Shown: positions 26,987-36,333 of the stretch, in pieces | How the letters are laid out: each line of letters begins with the position of its first letter | Position numbering within the stretch: position 1 is the stretch's first letter | Assembly: GCA_017592775.1 (NCBI GenBank) | Contig: JAGFNJ010000005.1 | Location: 1-62,245 of the forward strand | Source: Candidatus Accumulibacter conexus | GTDB taxonomy: Bacteria; Pseudomonadota; Gammaproteobacteria; Burkholderiales; Rhodocyclaceae | DNA length: 62,245 nt | Reading direction: 5' to 3' | Program-made: the position numbers and the translations under genes | Notes under the pieces: model-generated | Told to the model about the DNA's origin: nothing | Database searches by the model: none | The model's input: only the letters and a program-made list of their open reading frames with translations

Positions 26987-27454
26987 ATGATGACTGAAGC
27001 CAAGACACCCGCCAAGAAAGCGACCTCGACCCGCAAGACCGCCGCACCGGCTGCTGCCGAAGCGCCGGCCAAGGCACCTGCTGCCACGCCGGCAGCGCCA
27101 GCAGCAACGGCAGCGGTCGCCGCCGAGGCAGCGACCAAGGCACCAGCGAGCAGGAAGGCAGCGGCCCCGGCGGCCGAGAAGAAGAGTCCGGCAAAGCCGG
27201 TCGCGGCAGCCCCCGCCCCAGCTGCCCCTGCCGCGGCACCACAAGCTGTGGCCGCCGCACCCGTCGCAACGGCCGCCGCACCAGCACCGGCTGCGCCGAC
27301 AGTTGCCAAGCCGAGTGCCGAGGAACGCTATCGCATGGTCGAATCCGCCGCCTATTTCATCGCCGAGAGAGATGGCTTCCAGGGCTGCGCCACGCATTAC
27401 TGGACCCTGGCCGAGCGCGAGATCGCCGTCAGCCTCGGCGAAGCCGAGGCTTGA
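26987..27454 (+). CDS. Ala/Lys/Pro-rich protein with C-terminal DUF2934 domain
   Basis: The 155-residue protein has two parts. Residues 1 to about 108 are low-complexity Ala/Pro/Lys (AKTPAKKATSTRKTAAP…), similar to histone H1-like or PHA-granule-associated tails. The last about 45 residues (EERYRMVESAAYFIAERDGF, then ATHYWTLAEREI) match DUF2934, a small domain of unknown function. A nucleic-acid-binding or tethering role for the basic tail is only inferred. Two adjacent ATGs (26987 and 26990) follow AAAGGA; either could be used. A clear promoter lies upstream. Confidence 0.82.
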   Translation: MMTEAKTPAKKATSTRKTAAPAAAEAPAKAPAATPAAPAATAAVAAEAATKAPASRKAAAPAAEKKSPAKPVAAAPAPAAPAAAPQAVAAAPVATAAAPAPAAPTVAKPSAEERYRMVESAAYFIAERDGFQGCATHYWTLAEREIAVSLGEAEA

Positions 27455-27502
27455 TGTGAAATCATCCGACCGCCAGCCACTGGCCATGATCCGGAGCACA
27501 TC

Positions 27503-27976
27503 GTGCGCAAGCGCCTGATCGGTGAACCGCAGCCGGAGGCTCCGCCGATGCCGGCGACGTGGCTGAGGCTGGACGAGCTGGCAGAGGTCGAGATCAGTTC
27601 CGAGGATGCGGCCTGGCCGGTCGAATCGGCGCTGCTGCCCTCTGCCGGCGGCGGCTGGCGTGCCTCGCTTCCCGGCCGCCAGACGATCCGGCTGATCTTC
27701 GCCCAACCACAGCGACTGCAACGGATCTTCCTGCGCTTCGTCGAGCCGGCATGTCAGCGCACGCAGGAGTACCTTCTGCGCTGGTCCGGCGACGGCGGCC
27801 AGACGTTCCACGACATCGTCCGCCAGCAGTGGAACTTCGACCCGCACGGGGCAAGCACGCAGACCGAGCAGCACCAGGTCGAACTCGCCGCAGTCGTCGT
27901 CCTCGAGCTGATCATCACTCCGGACATCGCCAACCCCCAGGCGATCGCCTCGCTCGCCGAGATGCGCCTGGCCTGA
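27503..27976 (+). CDS. Hypothetical protein with discoidin-like beta-sandwich character
   Basis: The 157-residue protein uses a GTG start with GGAG seven bases upstream. Its body alternates beta-strand-like segments (TIRLIFAQPQRLQRIFLRF, YLLRWSGDGGQTFHDIVRQQ, VVVLELIITPDI), a pattern seen in F5/8 type C (discoidin/XRCC1-like) domains. There is no signal peptide. It follows the DUF2934 gene by 48 bp and may be cotranscribed. Ligand and role are unknown. Confidence 0.65.
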   Translation: MRKRLIGEPQPEAPPMPATWLRLDELAEVEISSEDAAWPVESALLPSAGGGWRASLPGRQTIRLIFAQPQRLQRIFLRFVEPACQRTQEYLLRWSGDGGQTFHDIVRQQWNFDPHGASTQTEQHQVELAAVVVLELIITPDIANPQAIASLAEMRLA

Positions 27977-28551
27977 GAGCTTGCCGGGCGATCGTCGCCG
28001 GCAGACCGTAACGTTTGGCGCGGGCGAGCAGCACCGCAGGTTGGCGAGGCAGTCGATCCATTCAGGAGGTCTGGGCACCGGTGCTGCCCACAGTCCCTGC
28101 CCCCTGCGATCCGTCTTTCCTTGAGCGGCCAGGAAGAGCGCCCGCATCGCGCTGCGGCGCGTTGTCGCCGCCACTTCGGCCAAGCTTGTAATCCGACAAA
28201 GACCTACTATCCTTAAGGGCACCAGGCAATCGAGCGTCTTCATCGCTTGATCCGCCTGTCGGCACGGATGCGGGCTCACGCCTCGAGGGGAGGAGGTGAC
28301 TCGCGAGCAGACTGTCCGTGCGCTACCGTTTGTGCCTGGGGGGCCATGAAGCACACGCTGGCTTGGCACGCGAACGCGGTGTGTCGCACACACCGCGTCT
28401 TTCCTGCTTGCCCGTCCAACACCCGCATCAGCCGACCTCCGGCGCGCAAACCCCACTTTATCGACCGACACGCATTGACAGGGGATTGATCCGCCGGATC
28501 GCCCACGCCGGGTGGTCTACCGGGTCTGCCCATCATTGGAGGGAACAAGGC
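27977..28551. other. 575-bp intergenic region
   Basis: No gene is supported. It contains a possible promoter (TTGTAA at 28186-28191, 16 bp, TATCCT at 28208-28213), a 25-bp hairpin at 28374-28398 (arms ACGCGGTGTG and CACACCGCGT) and, just before the next gene, the ribosome site GGAGGG. Confidence 0.5.
28374..28398. promoter_or_regulatory. Hairpin in the PEP-CTERM gene leader
   Basis: A perfect 10-bp inverted repeat (ACGCGGTGTG / CACACCGCGT) with a 5-base loop lies 153 bp upstream of the PEP-CTERM gene. It may be an operator or an RNA stem-loop; a short CTTTCC follows, so attenuation is possible but unproven. Confidence 0.35.
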
Positions 28552-29286
28552 ATGAAACGGGCTTTGGTTAGTGGTTTTGCAGCGGTGGTCGCGATCGCCT
28601 TGTGGCTGCGGGCGGGCGACGCAGAGGCGCTGACGACGACAACGGGTTGCGCGCAGGTCGACTCCTGTACGCTGCAGGAGCTGACGCTGGGCGCCAGCAT
28701 GACGGTCAATCACATGCTGTTCACCAACTGGAGCGTGAGCGATGCCTCTGCAAACCAAGTGGTTCTGAGCGATATACGGGTGTTTCCACTCGACGATCAA
28801 CCCGCCCGGCCCGGCCTCCGCTATCTCGCGAGTCCGGGTGCCCTGCAGACCCTTGGCTTCGACGAGGTCGATCTCGATGTGGCCTACGCGGTATCGATGT
28901 TCGGCGGGTCGCAACGCATCGCCGGAGCCTCGTTGCTTGTTTCCGACGTCGACTTCGCGGTTGGCAACGTCGGTGGCCTGGTGAAGGTGTCCACCGACCT
29001 CCTGGCGAACAATGGAGTGGACCTCCTCGGCGAACTCGACGTCCTTGCCCTGCCGGCCGCGCCGCCACCTCTCCCGGAGCAGCTCGCCTTCGCCGCCGCC
29101 GCGTCCATCATCGTTCAGACCAATGTCCTCATCACCGGCGACGATCAGGGTGACGAAGTCAGTCTTGGCAGTTTCACCCAGCGCGTCAGCGAGATTCCCG
29201 AGCCAGGATCGCTGGCGATCCTGGGCCTGGCGCTGACGGCAATCTGGAACATCGGTCGCAGCTCGATTCACAGACGGCCTGCCTGA
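28552..29286 (+). CDS. PEP-CTERM sorting-domain exported protein
   Basis: The 244-residue product has an N-terminal signal peptide (MKRALVSGFAAVVAIALWLRAGDAEA) and a C-terminal PEP-CTERM tripartite signal: IPEPGSLAILGLALTAIW, then a basic tail. Such proteins are exported, then cut at PEP by an exosortase (EpsH) and usually linked to exopolysaccharide or biofilm matrix. The central region is beta-rich with two Cys near its start (GCAQVDSC). The ATG follows GGAGGG. No exosortase is in the window. It precedes the giant RTX protein gene by 186 bp, so both may contribute to the cell surface or matrix. Confidence 0.88.
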   Translation: MKRALVSGFAAVVAIALWLRAGDAEALTTTTGCAQVDSCTLQELTLGASMTVNHMLFTNWSVSDASANQVVLSDIRVFPLDDQPARPGLRYLASPGALQTLGFDEVDLDVAYAVSMFGGSQRIAGASLLVSDVDFAVGNVGGLVKVSTDLLANNGVDLLGELDVLALPAAPPPLPEQLAFAAAASIIVQTNVLITGDDQGDEVSLGSFTQRVSEIPEPGSLAILGLALTAIWNIGRSSIHRRPA

Positions 29287-29343
29287 GCAGGGCAGCTACG
29301 CAGCAGCACGCCGCAACATCTGGGGGCCTTGTGTCGGAGGCGC

Positions 29344-29359
29344 TGGCGAAGTGCCTGCA
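29344..29359 (+). promoter_or_regulatory. Possible sigma-54 promoter upstream of the RTX gene
   Basis: TGGCGAAGTGCCTGCA keeps the essential GG and GC pairs of the -24/-12 promoter at the right distance (10 bases between), though other positions deviate. It lies about 114 bp before the start at 29473. PEP-CTERM and matrix genes of related bacteria are often sigma-54 controlled, which makes this worth testing. Confidence 0.3.
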
Positions 29360-29472
29360 ACCGTCCTCCCTGGCCATCCAGATGAAACCGGCGGCAAGGT
29401 CGAGCGGCATGCTGCGCCCGCGAAAGCGGCAGCGTGCCGGGCAGCAGAGCGTCTCAGTTCAGGGAGAACACC

Positions 29473-32400
29473 ATGGCAACGATCAAGGGCAACAGTGACA
29501 GCAATTCCATTCTGGGCCAGCAGGACGACGATACGATCCTTGGCGGACGCGGTTCCGACACCATCGACGGCGGCAACGGCAACGATCGCATCCTTGCCGA
29601 TTACGGAGACGACCTGGTCAACGGCGGCGAAGGCAACGACAGCCTTTTCGGCGAGCATGGCAACGACACGCTCGACGGCGGCACGGGCAACGACCGCGTT
29701 TCGGGCGGACGCGGCGACGACCTCGGCATCTACGACCTGAGCGGCAACGAGCAGGCAACCGACTATTACGATGGTGGCAACGGCAACGATACCCTGCGGC
29801 TGCATCTGACATACGAACAGGCCGGCAATGCCGTCGTTCTCGCCGACCTCGACCGCTTCCGGCAGTTTCTTGTCGACAACAACCATCCTGACAGGGCAGA
29901 CAATCCTGTCTTCCAGTTCACCGCGTTCGACCTGAGCGCGCGCAACTGGGAGAAGCTGGAAGTGTTGGTCGACCCACCGCCCGAGTTGCCGGCCATGTCG
30001 ATCAGCGATGCGCAGGTGACGGAGGGCGGCGTGCTGGTCTTCGTCGTCGCGGTAGACCGCGCCGACCCCGGCAGCGACATCACGGCCACCTGTACCATCA
30101 GTTTCGATCCGCCGCAAGTGGGCAAGGCCGAAGAGAATGATCTGGCAGTTGGCACTCCTCTGATCCACGAGGTCAGGATAGCTGCCGGTGACACGCAGGC
30201 CGAAATCCATGTGCCGACCATGAACGACGCCCTGCCCGAGGGAAGCGAAACGTTCACCGTCACCCTCAGCGCCATCAGCGCCAACGCGCGGGCTGGTGAC
30301 ACGGAGGCCGTGGGCACCATCATCGACGACGAACCGACACCACCGGTGGTTTCCATCGCCGACGCCAGCACCACCGAGGGCGGCAGCCTCGTGTTCGTCG
30401 TCTCGCTGGACAAGGCCGATGCGGCCAACGAGACCAGGGGAACGTACACGATCGCCTTCAGTCCAGCGGCGATCGGCGCGGCCAGTCCGGACGACCTCGT
30501 GCCGCAGACCCCGATCACGCGCGACTTCGTCATCCCCGCCGGGCAAACGTCGACGACCATTGTGCTCGACACCGTCAACGACCTCATCATCGAAGGCCCG
30601 GAGTCCTTCTCCGTCCTCCTCTCGGCTCTCAGCAGCAACGTCCAGCCAGGTCGCCTGCAGGCGACGGGTACGATCGTCGACGACGAGCAGGTAGAGTGTG
30701 GCTACGCGTGGGGCGACCCGCACTATGTCACTGCCGACGGCCTCGTCTACGACATGCAGTCCTGCGGCGAATTCGTCCTCGTCGAAACCAGCAGCAGCAG
30801 CGACCCGAATCCGGTCATCGTGCAGACGAGAACGGCCCTCTATGGACCCAACGTCTCGGTCAACACGGCGGTGGCGACGCTGGTCGACGGCCACCGGGTG
30901 ACGATCAACACCTACGCGAACGAACCTCTGCGCATCGATGGCAGCGAGCAATCCCTCGCGCCCGGGGAAAGCACCGCACTCGGCGCCGGCCGGATTCACT
31001 TCGACGGCAGCGTCTATTCGATCACCTACCCCAGCTCCGAGCACCTGATCGTCAGCGACCGCGGGAGCTACATCGACGTTCGCTTCTGTGCCTCGGCGGA
31101 TCGGCCGGACGGATCGCTGCGCGGTCTTCTCGGCAACTTCGATGGCAACGCTGCGAACGATCTGGCGACGCGTGACGGCACCGTCCTGCCGACACAACCG
31201 ACCTTCGAGCAGTTGTACCGCAGCTATGCCGACAGTTGGCGGATCACGCAGTCGGAGTCACTCTTCGACTACGCGGCCGGCGAAACAACCAGCAGTTTTG
31301 GCGGCTCCGGTTGCCCGCTGCAGAAGACCAGCCTCGCCTCCCTGCCGCCTGACAAGGTGGCCGCAGCCATTGCCCTGCTCGACGCTGCCGGCATCACCGA
31401 CCCGGCACTGCGCGAAGCCGCGATCCTCGACTACGTACTGACGGGCGACCCCTCGTTCATTGCCAGCGCCGGCCAGGTTGCCGCGCCCAAGGAAGCAGTG
31501 AAAGTCATTGACCCGATGATCGTCTGGACCCATGGCGGCGCGGTCATCATTGGCAGCGCCGGGGCCGCAAGCGCGTTCAGCATCGGGACCGATGCCCCGT
31601 CAGCCACCGGCGTCGAGTGGACCGGCGCCGCCGCATCGGACAACTGGAGCGATGCTGGCAACTGGTCGCCCGGCGCGCCCGTGGCGACCGACGCGGTGCT
31701 GTTCACCAGCCTTGGCGCTGATGGCGTCAATCGCGTCGACCAGCCTTTCACGATCGCCAGCCTCCACTACATGGGTGATTTCGCGCCGGTCAGCCACGCC
31801 GCCGATCATGTGACCGACCTCAATGGCAGCAGCACGCTCACCGTCAGCGGCGATGTGACGATCGGCGTCGCCAACCAGCAAGCGCGCGTCAATCTGATGA
31901 TTGCCAACGCCACCGTCGTCACGGCGCACGTCGCCGACCTCAATGTCGGCGTCAACGGCAGCGGCGGCGGCAAGGTGACGGGCAACCTGACGGTGACCAG
32001 TGGAGCGAGGCTGGACGCGGCCGACACGGCCCACCTCTCGATCGGCCGCGTCACCGACGTCGGCTGGCAGGGCCGCGCCGAGGCCTCGCTGGTCCTCGGC
32101 TCCGGCAGCACCATCGACATCGGCACCCTCGCCACGCCCGCCACCCTCAACATCGGCTGGAACGAGTCCGTCGGCAGCTCCGGTTTCAGCGCCTACGCCA
32201 ACATCAGCAGCGCCACCGGCACCCTCGATGCCACCCTCGGCACCCTCACCGCCGAACTCAGCGAGCTCAACGTCGGCCGCACCGCCGGCCGCGGTACCGC
32301 CAGCGGCAGCCTGATCATCGGCCAGGGCACCACCCTCAACACCACCGTCGCCAACTTCGGCATCGGCGGCACCAGCGAGGGCGGCGCCAGCGGTACCCTC

Positions 32401-34488
32401 GAGGTCCGCGGCGGCAGCCTGCGCTTCGCCGGCGCCGATACCAGCCTCAACTTCGGCAGCGGCAGCCTCGCCATCGCCGATGGCGTCAGCTTCACCCTCG
32501 GCGACCCCGGCAACCGCCTCGACCATCTGCGCCTCGGCTACAACCTCAGCGGCATCGACCTCGCCGATACCACCGCCGACCTGACGAACGACCAGTTCAG
32601 CGCCTACCTCGACGACGAACTCTCGATCGGCCGCGTCGCCGACGTCGGCTGGCAGGGCCGCGCCGAGGCCTCCCTGGTCCTCGGCTCCGGCAGCACCATC
32701 GACATCGGCACCCTCGCCACGCCCGCCACCCTCAACATCGGCTGGAACGAGTCCGTCGGCAGCTCCGGTTTCAGCGCCTACGCCAACATCAGCAGCGCCA
32801 CCGGCACCCTCGATGCCACCCTCGGCACCCTCACCGCCGAACTCAGCGAGCTCAACGTCGGCCGCACCGCCGGCCGCGGTACCGCCAGCGGCAGCCTGAT
32901 CATCGGCCAGGGCACCACCCTCAACACCACCGTCGCCAACTTCGGCATCGGCGGCACCAGCGAGGGCGGCGCCAGCGGTACCCTCGAGGTCCGCGGCGGC
33001 AGCCTGCGCTTCGCCGGCGCCGATACCAGCCTCAACTTCGGCAGCGGCAGCCTCGCCATCGCCGATGGCGTCAGCTTCACCCTCGGCGACCCCGGCAACC
33101 GCCTCGACCATCTGCGCCTCGGCTACAACCTCAGCGGCATCGACCTCGCCGATACCACCGCCGACCTGACGAACGACCAGTTCAGCGCCTACCTCGACGA
33201 CGAACTCTCGATCGGCCGCGTCGCCGACGTCGGCTGGCAGGGCCGCGCCGAGGCCTCCCTGGTCCTCGGCTCCGGCAGCACCATCGACCTCGGCACCCTC
33301 GCCACGCCCGCCACCCTCAACATCGGCTGCAACGAGTCCGTCGGCGACTCCGGTTGGTCCAGCTACGCCAACTTCAGCAGCGCCACCGGCACCCTTGATG
33401 CCACCAACGGCACCCTCACCGCCGAGCTCAGCGAGCTCAACGTCGGTCGCACCGCCGGCCGCGGTACCGCCAGCGGCAGCCTGATCATCGGCAACGGTCT
33501 CGTTCTACAGGCCGACACCGTCAACGTCGGCATGGGCCCAGGTGCCAGCGGCACCGTCACGTTCGTCGATGGCTTCAGCGGCTCGTTCGACGGGCAGACA
33601 GTCAAGCTCGCCAGCGGTCTGTTCGACTTCGCCGACAACACCCTGCGGATTGGCGCCAGCGGCGGCATCGCGGTGCAGACATTCAGTCTCGAGGGTGGCC
33701 TGCTTTCCGGCGCGACCATCGACCTCGACACCGCGGCCAACCTCGCCTTCACAGGCGGTGCGCTCGACGTCGCAACGTTCAACGGGACACTGGTCGAGAA
33801 CGGCGGCACACTGGCTCCGGGCGGCACCGGTGCCGGGCAGACGACCATCAATGGCGACTGGCTGCTGTCCGCCAGCGGCACGCTGCAGATCACTCTGGCG
33901 GGTACGAGCCCAGCCACCGGCTACGACCAGATCATCGTCAATGGCGCGGTCGATCTTGCCAGTGGCGGCGCCGGAGGGACACTGGATCTGGTCCTCGAGT
34001 TTGCGCCGCAGCTCAACGACCGCTTCGTGATCGTCGCCAATGATGGCAGTGATGCCACGGCCGGCACGTTCCTTGGCCTGACAGGCGGCTCGACCATCGA
34101 AGAAGTCTTCGCTGGCTCGACCTACACCTTCGCGATCGACTATGGCGGTGACGACGGCAACGACATCGTCCTGACGGTGAGCGCCGTTGCCGCTTCGATC
34201 GGGAACCTCTCGCTGGCCATGGCGGCTGCCGATGGTGACGGCGCCAGCGCCGCCGGGAACAGCCTGATGGCGGCAGGGGAGACGACCGCTGCACTGCTGG
34301 ACAGCGGCTGGGTCGAAGCTGAGAGCCGTAGCGCAGCCGGGCCGGCTGACTTGCCGGCAGAGGAAGGCTGCGCCACCATTCTGCCTGCCGAAGCCCGCGC
34401 AGCCGCCACCGACGACTTGGCTGCCGGGCCGCCCACCATCATCGACGTATCGCCCACGCTGAGTCAGCTCGACCTGATGTTGTTCTGA
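29473..34488 (+). CDS. Giant RTX / Calx-beta / VWD surface or secreted protein with internal repeats
   Basis: The 1,671-residue protein has no signal peptide. It starts MATIKGNSDSNSILG after AGGGAG. Residues about 20-90 are Ca2+-binding RTX nonapeptides (GGNGNDRIL, GGEGNDSLF, GGTGNDRVS). Two Calx-beta domains follow (about 173-288 and 292-408, each opening with a T-E-G-G motif), then a von Willebrand type D-like domain (CGYAWGDPHYVTADG, about 409-600). From about residue 715 there is a beta-helix-like region (NWSDAGNWSPG) with two full and one half copy of a 195-residue repeat (about 857-1345). The acidic C-terminus ends LDLMLF, typical of type I secretion signals. It is probably an extracellular adhesin or matrix protein; no type I exporter is in the window. 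Confidence 0.88.
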   Translation: MATIKGNSDSNSILGQQDDDTILGGRGSDTIDGGNGNDRILADYGDDLVNGGEGNDSLFGEHGNDTLDGGTGNDRVSGGRGDDLGIYDLSGNEQATDYYDGGNGNDTLRLHLTYEQAGNAVVLADLDRFRQFLVDNNHPDRADNPVFQFTAFDLSARNWEKLEVLVDPPPELPAMSISDAQVTEGGVLVFVVAVDRADPGSDITATCTISFDPPQVGKAEENDLAVGTPLIHEVRIAAGDTQAEIHVPTMNDALPEGSETFTVTLSAISANARAGDTEAVGTIIDDEPTPPVVSIADASTTEGGSLVFVVSLDKADAANETRGTYTIAFSPAAIGAASPDDLVPQTPITRDFVIPAGQTSTTIVLDTVNDLIIEGPESFSVLLSALSSNVQPGRLQATGTIVDDEQVECGYAWGDPHYVTADGLVYDMQSCGEFVLVETSSSSDPNPVIVQTRTALYGPNVSVNTAVATLVDGHRVTINTYANEPLRIDGSEQSLAPGESTALGAGRIHFDGSVYSITYPSSEHLIVSDRGSYIDVRFCASADRPDGSLRGLLGNFDGNAANDLATRDGTVLPTQPTFEQLYRSYADSWRITQSESLFDYAAGETTSSFGGSGCPLQKTSLASLPPDKVAAAIALLDAAGITDPALREAAILDYVLTGDPSFIASAGQVAAPKEAVKVIDPMIVWTHGGAVIIGSAGAASAFSIGTDAPSATGVEWTGAAASDNWSDAGNWSPGAPVATDAVLFTSLGADGVNRVDQPFTIASLHYMGDFAPVSHAADHVTDLNGSSTLTVSGDVTIGVANQQARVNLMIANATVVTAHVADLNVGVNGSGGGKVTGNLTVTSGARLDAADTAHLSIGRVTDVGWQGRAEASLVLGSGSTIDIGTLATPATLNIGWNESVGSSGFSAYANISSATGTLDATLGTLTAELSELNVGRTAGRGTASGSLIIGQGTTLNTTVANFGIGGTSEGGASGTLEVRGGSLRFAGADTSLNFGSGSLAIADGVSFTLGDPGNRLDHLRLGYNLSGIDLADTTADLTNDQFSAYLDDELSIGRVADVGWQGRAEASLVLGSGSTIDIGTLATPATLNIGWNESVGSSGFSAYANISSATGTLDATLGTLTAELSELNVGRTAGRGTASGSLIIGQGTTLNTTVANFGIGGTSEGGASGTLEVRGGSLRFAGADTSLNFGSGSLAIADGVSFTLGDPGNRLDHLRLGYNLSGIDLADTTADLTNDQFSAYLDDELSIGRVADVGWQGRAEASLVLGSGSTIDLGTLATPATLNIGCNESVGDSGWSSYANFSSATGTLDATNGTLTAELSELNVGRTAGRGTASGSLIIGNGLVLQADTVNVGMGPGASGTVTFVDGFSGSFDGQTVKLASGLFDFADNTLRIGASGGIAVQTFSLEGGLLSGATIDLDTAANLAFTGGALDVATFNGTLVENGGTLAPGGTGAGQTTINGDWLLSASGTLQITLAGTSPATGYDQIIVNGAVDLASGGAGGTLDLVLEFAPQLNDRFVIVANDGSDATAGTFLGLTGGSTIEEVFAGSTYTFAIDYGGDDGNDIVLTVSAVAASIGNLSLAMAAADGDGASAAGNSLMAAGETTAALLDSGWVEAESRSAAGPADLPAEEGCATILPAEARAAATDDLAAGPPTIIDVSPTLSQLDLMLF
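32041..33505 (+). repeat. 585-bp in-frame tandem repeats (2.5 copies)
   Basis: Copies start at 32041, 32626 and 33211, each 585 bp (195 codons). The first two are almost identical base for base; the third diverges by substitutions after about 33290 and ends near 33505. Such identity indicates recent duplication or gene conversion. The repeats encode beta-rich, Gly/Thr/Ser-rich text such as SLVLGSGSTIDIGTLATPAT. Confidence 0.93.
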
Positions 34489-34500
34489 TCCGGCCTGCAA

Positions 34501-34530
34501 CCTGCCGGGCCGCTCGCGCGGTCCGGCAGG
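34501..34530 (+). terminator. Stem-loop terminator after the RTX gene
   Basis: CCTGCCGGGCCGC and GCGGTCCGGCAGG pair over 13 positions (one G-T wobble) around loop TCGC, 12 bases after the stop. No T-run follows, so strength is uncertain. Confidence 0.5.
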
Positions 34531-34698
34531 CCAGTGCATGGCAGCACTGCAGTCGACTCCCATTTGAGCAACCGGCGTCCGCCGGCCCGAATGCCGCGTA
34601 GCGTGCGCTTCCGCCTCACCGCACGTTGCCTGAAGCCCCGACCGCAGCCCACAGCCCCCCTCCAATCGGCCAGTCGGGGCGCCGCCGTCGGCCCTCGC

Positions 34699-36063
34699 TC
34701 AGAAAAGAAAGAGCTTCACGATCAGGCCGACGAGCGCGCTGGCTGCAATCAGGTGGATGACCTTCACCCGAAAGCGGAACAGCGCAACCAGCGCGCCGAT
34801 CGCGATCAGCGCCGATATCGCGTCGAACGGTCCGGCGAAGCCACGCGGCCACAGTACGTGGTAGCCGAAGAACAGGGCCAGGTTCAGGATCACCCCGACG
34901 ACGGCAGCGGTGATCGCCGTCAACGGGGCGGTGAACTTGAGGTCGCCGTGCGTCGATTCGACCAGCGGGCCGCCGGCCAGGATGAAAACGAAGGACGGCA
35001 GGAAGGTGAACCAGGTGACCAGAACCGCCGCTGCCACGCCCGCTGAAAACGCCGCGTCGGGTCCGAAGAGCGCCTGCACATAGCCGCCGATGAAGGCGAC
35101 GAAGGCAACCACCATGATCAGCGGCCCCGGCGTCGTCTCGCCGAGCGCCAGGCCGTCGATCATCTGCGTCGGCGTCAGCCAGCCATGGTGCAGCACCGCA
35201 CCCTGGTAGACGTACGGCAGGACCGCATAGGCACCGCCGAAAGTCAGCAAGGCGGCCTTGGTGAAGAACCAGCCCATCTGCGTCAGCGTGTGCGTCCAGC
35301 CACACAGCAGCGTCAGCAGCGCCATCGGCACCAGCCAGAGCAGCGCCCCCACCAGCACGACCGTCGTCAGCCGCGACCAGCGGAAAGCGGCGTGCGACGG
35401 GGTTGGTGTCTCGTCGTCGATCAGCGCCGGGCCGAATGACTTGCCGACCTCGGCATGCCCGCCGGCGACGCCGAAACGCTCCGGCGCAAGACGCCCGCCG
35501 ACATGACCGATCAGCGCCGCCGCCGCGACGATCAGCGGGAACGGCGCGTCGAGAGCGAAGATCGCGACGAACGAGGCCACGGCAATGGCCAGCAACAGAT
35601 TGTTGCGCAACGCGCGCAGGCCGATGCGATGCGCCGCCTGCAGCACGATGGCGGTGACCGCCGGCTTGATGCCGTAGAACAGGCCGGCAACGAGCGGCTG
35701 GTCACCGTGGGCGATGTAGACCCAGGAGAGAACGATCAGGATCAGCAGCGAGGGGAGGACGAACAGCACGCCAGCGGCAACGCCGCCCGCGACGCGGTGC
35801 AGCAACCAGCCGATGTAGGTGGCGAGTTGCTGCGCCTCCGGACCGGGAAGCAGCATGCAATAGTTGAGCGCGTGCAGGAAGCGCCGCTCGGAAATCCAGT
35901 GCCGGTTCTCGACCAGTTCCTGATGCATGATCGCAATCTGCCCGGCGGGACCGCCGAAGCCGATCCAGCCGAGCTTGAACCAGAACGCGAAAGCCTGCCG
36001 GAAACTCACGGCGGCAGGTGCTGCCGCACTGCCTGCGACGGCGCCGGACTCAAGTTGCGTCAT
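34699..36063 (-). CDS. chrA: Chromate transporter ChrA (two-domain CHR family)
   Basis: The 454-residue membrane protein has the duplicated CHR architecture. The first half carries [16 protein letters not shown], the second [22 protein letters not shown]; each half has about five to six membrane segments. Members export chromate by proton-coupled efflux and confer chromate resistance. I chose ATG at 36063 ([11 protein letters not shown]); open frame further upstream lacks homology. No chrB regulator is adjacent, so specificity for chromate is by family only. Confidence 0.9.
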   Translation of the reverse strand: MTQLESGAVAGSAAAPAAVSFRQAFAFWFKLGWIGFGGPAGQIAIMHQELVENRHWISERRFLHALNYCMLLPGPEAQQLATYIGWLLHRVAGGVAAGVLFVLPSLLILIVLSWVYIAHGDQPLVAGLFYGIKPAVTAIVLQAAHRIGLRALRNNLLLAIAVASFVAIFALDAPFPLIVAAAALIGHVGGRLAPERFGVAGGHAEVGKSFGPALIDDETPTPSHAAFRWSRLTTVVLVGALLWLVPMALLTLLCGWTHTLTQMGWFFTKAALLTFGGAYAVLPYVYQGAVLHHGWLTPTQMIDGLALGETTPGPLIMVVAFVAFIGGYVQALFGPDAAFSAGVAAAVLVTWFTFLPSFVFILAGGPLVESTHGDLKFTAPLTAITAAVVGVILNLALFFGYHVLWPRGFAGPFDAISALIAIGALVALFRFRVKVIHLIAASALVGLIVKLFLF

Positions 36064-36333
36064 CGGTCGGGGTAGTCCTCCCAAGGGGCGCCGGGCTCGG
36101 CCCGGCAGACGGCAGCGAACGGCGACGCACGCTCCGCCGGCCGCCGCCCCCAAGGACAACGGGGCGGACGCCGCCACTGCCCGAACGATACACGAAAGCC
36201 GGCCGGTCTGCCGCGCCGCCGAAGCATCGCTGCTCACGCCCGTGGCGCTGCCCTGCAGTCGCCACCGCGGCTGGCCGCCGGCGCGGCGCGACCGACGACG
36301 GCACACCACAGCCGTGCCGTCGCTGCCCCGCGA

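Noticed and set aside
25363-27309. Minus-strand frame of 648 codons
   Set aside because: Shadow of the Gcr and DUF2934 genes; low-complexity Ala/Gly translation.
28364-28379. Sigma-54 promoter (TGGCAC) upstream of the PEP-CTERM gene
   Set aside because: The required GC at -12 is not at the right distance.
26678-28471. Minus-strand frame of 597 codons
   Set aside because: Overlaps three plus-strand genes with better support and has no recognisable domain.
28318-28551. N-terminal extension of the PEP-CTERM protein
   Set aside because: The ATG at 28552 has a good ribosome site and a signal peptide; the upstream extension has neither.
31600-33111. Minus-strand Gly/Ala-rich frame of 503 codons
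   Set aside because: Antisense image of the 585-bp repeats.
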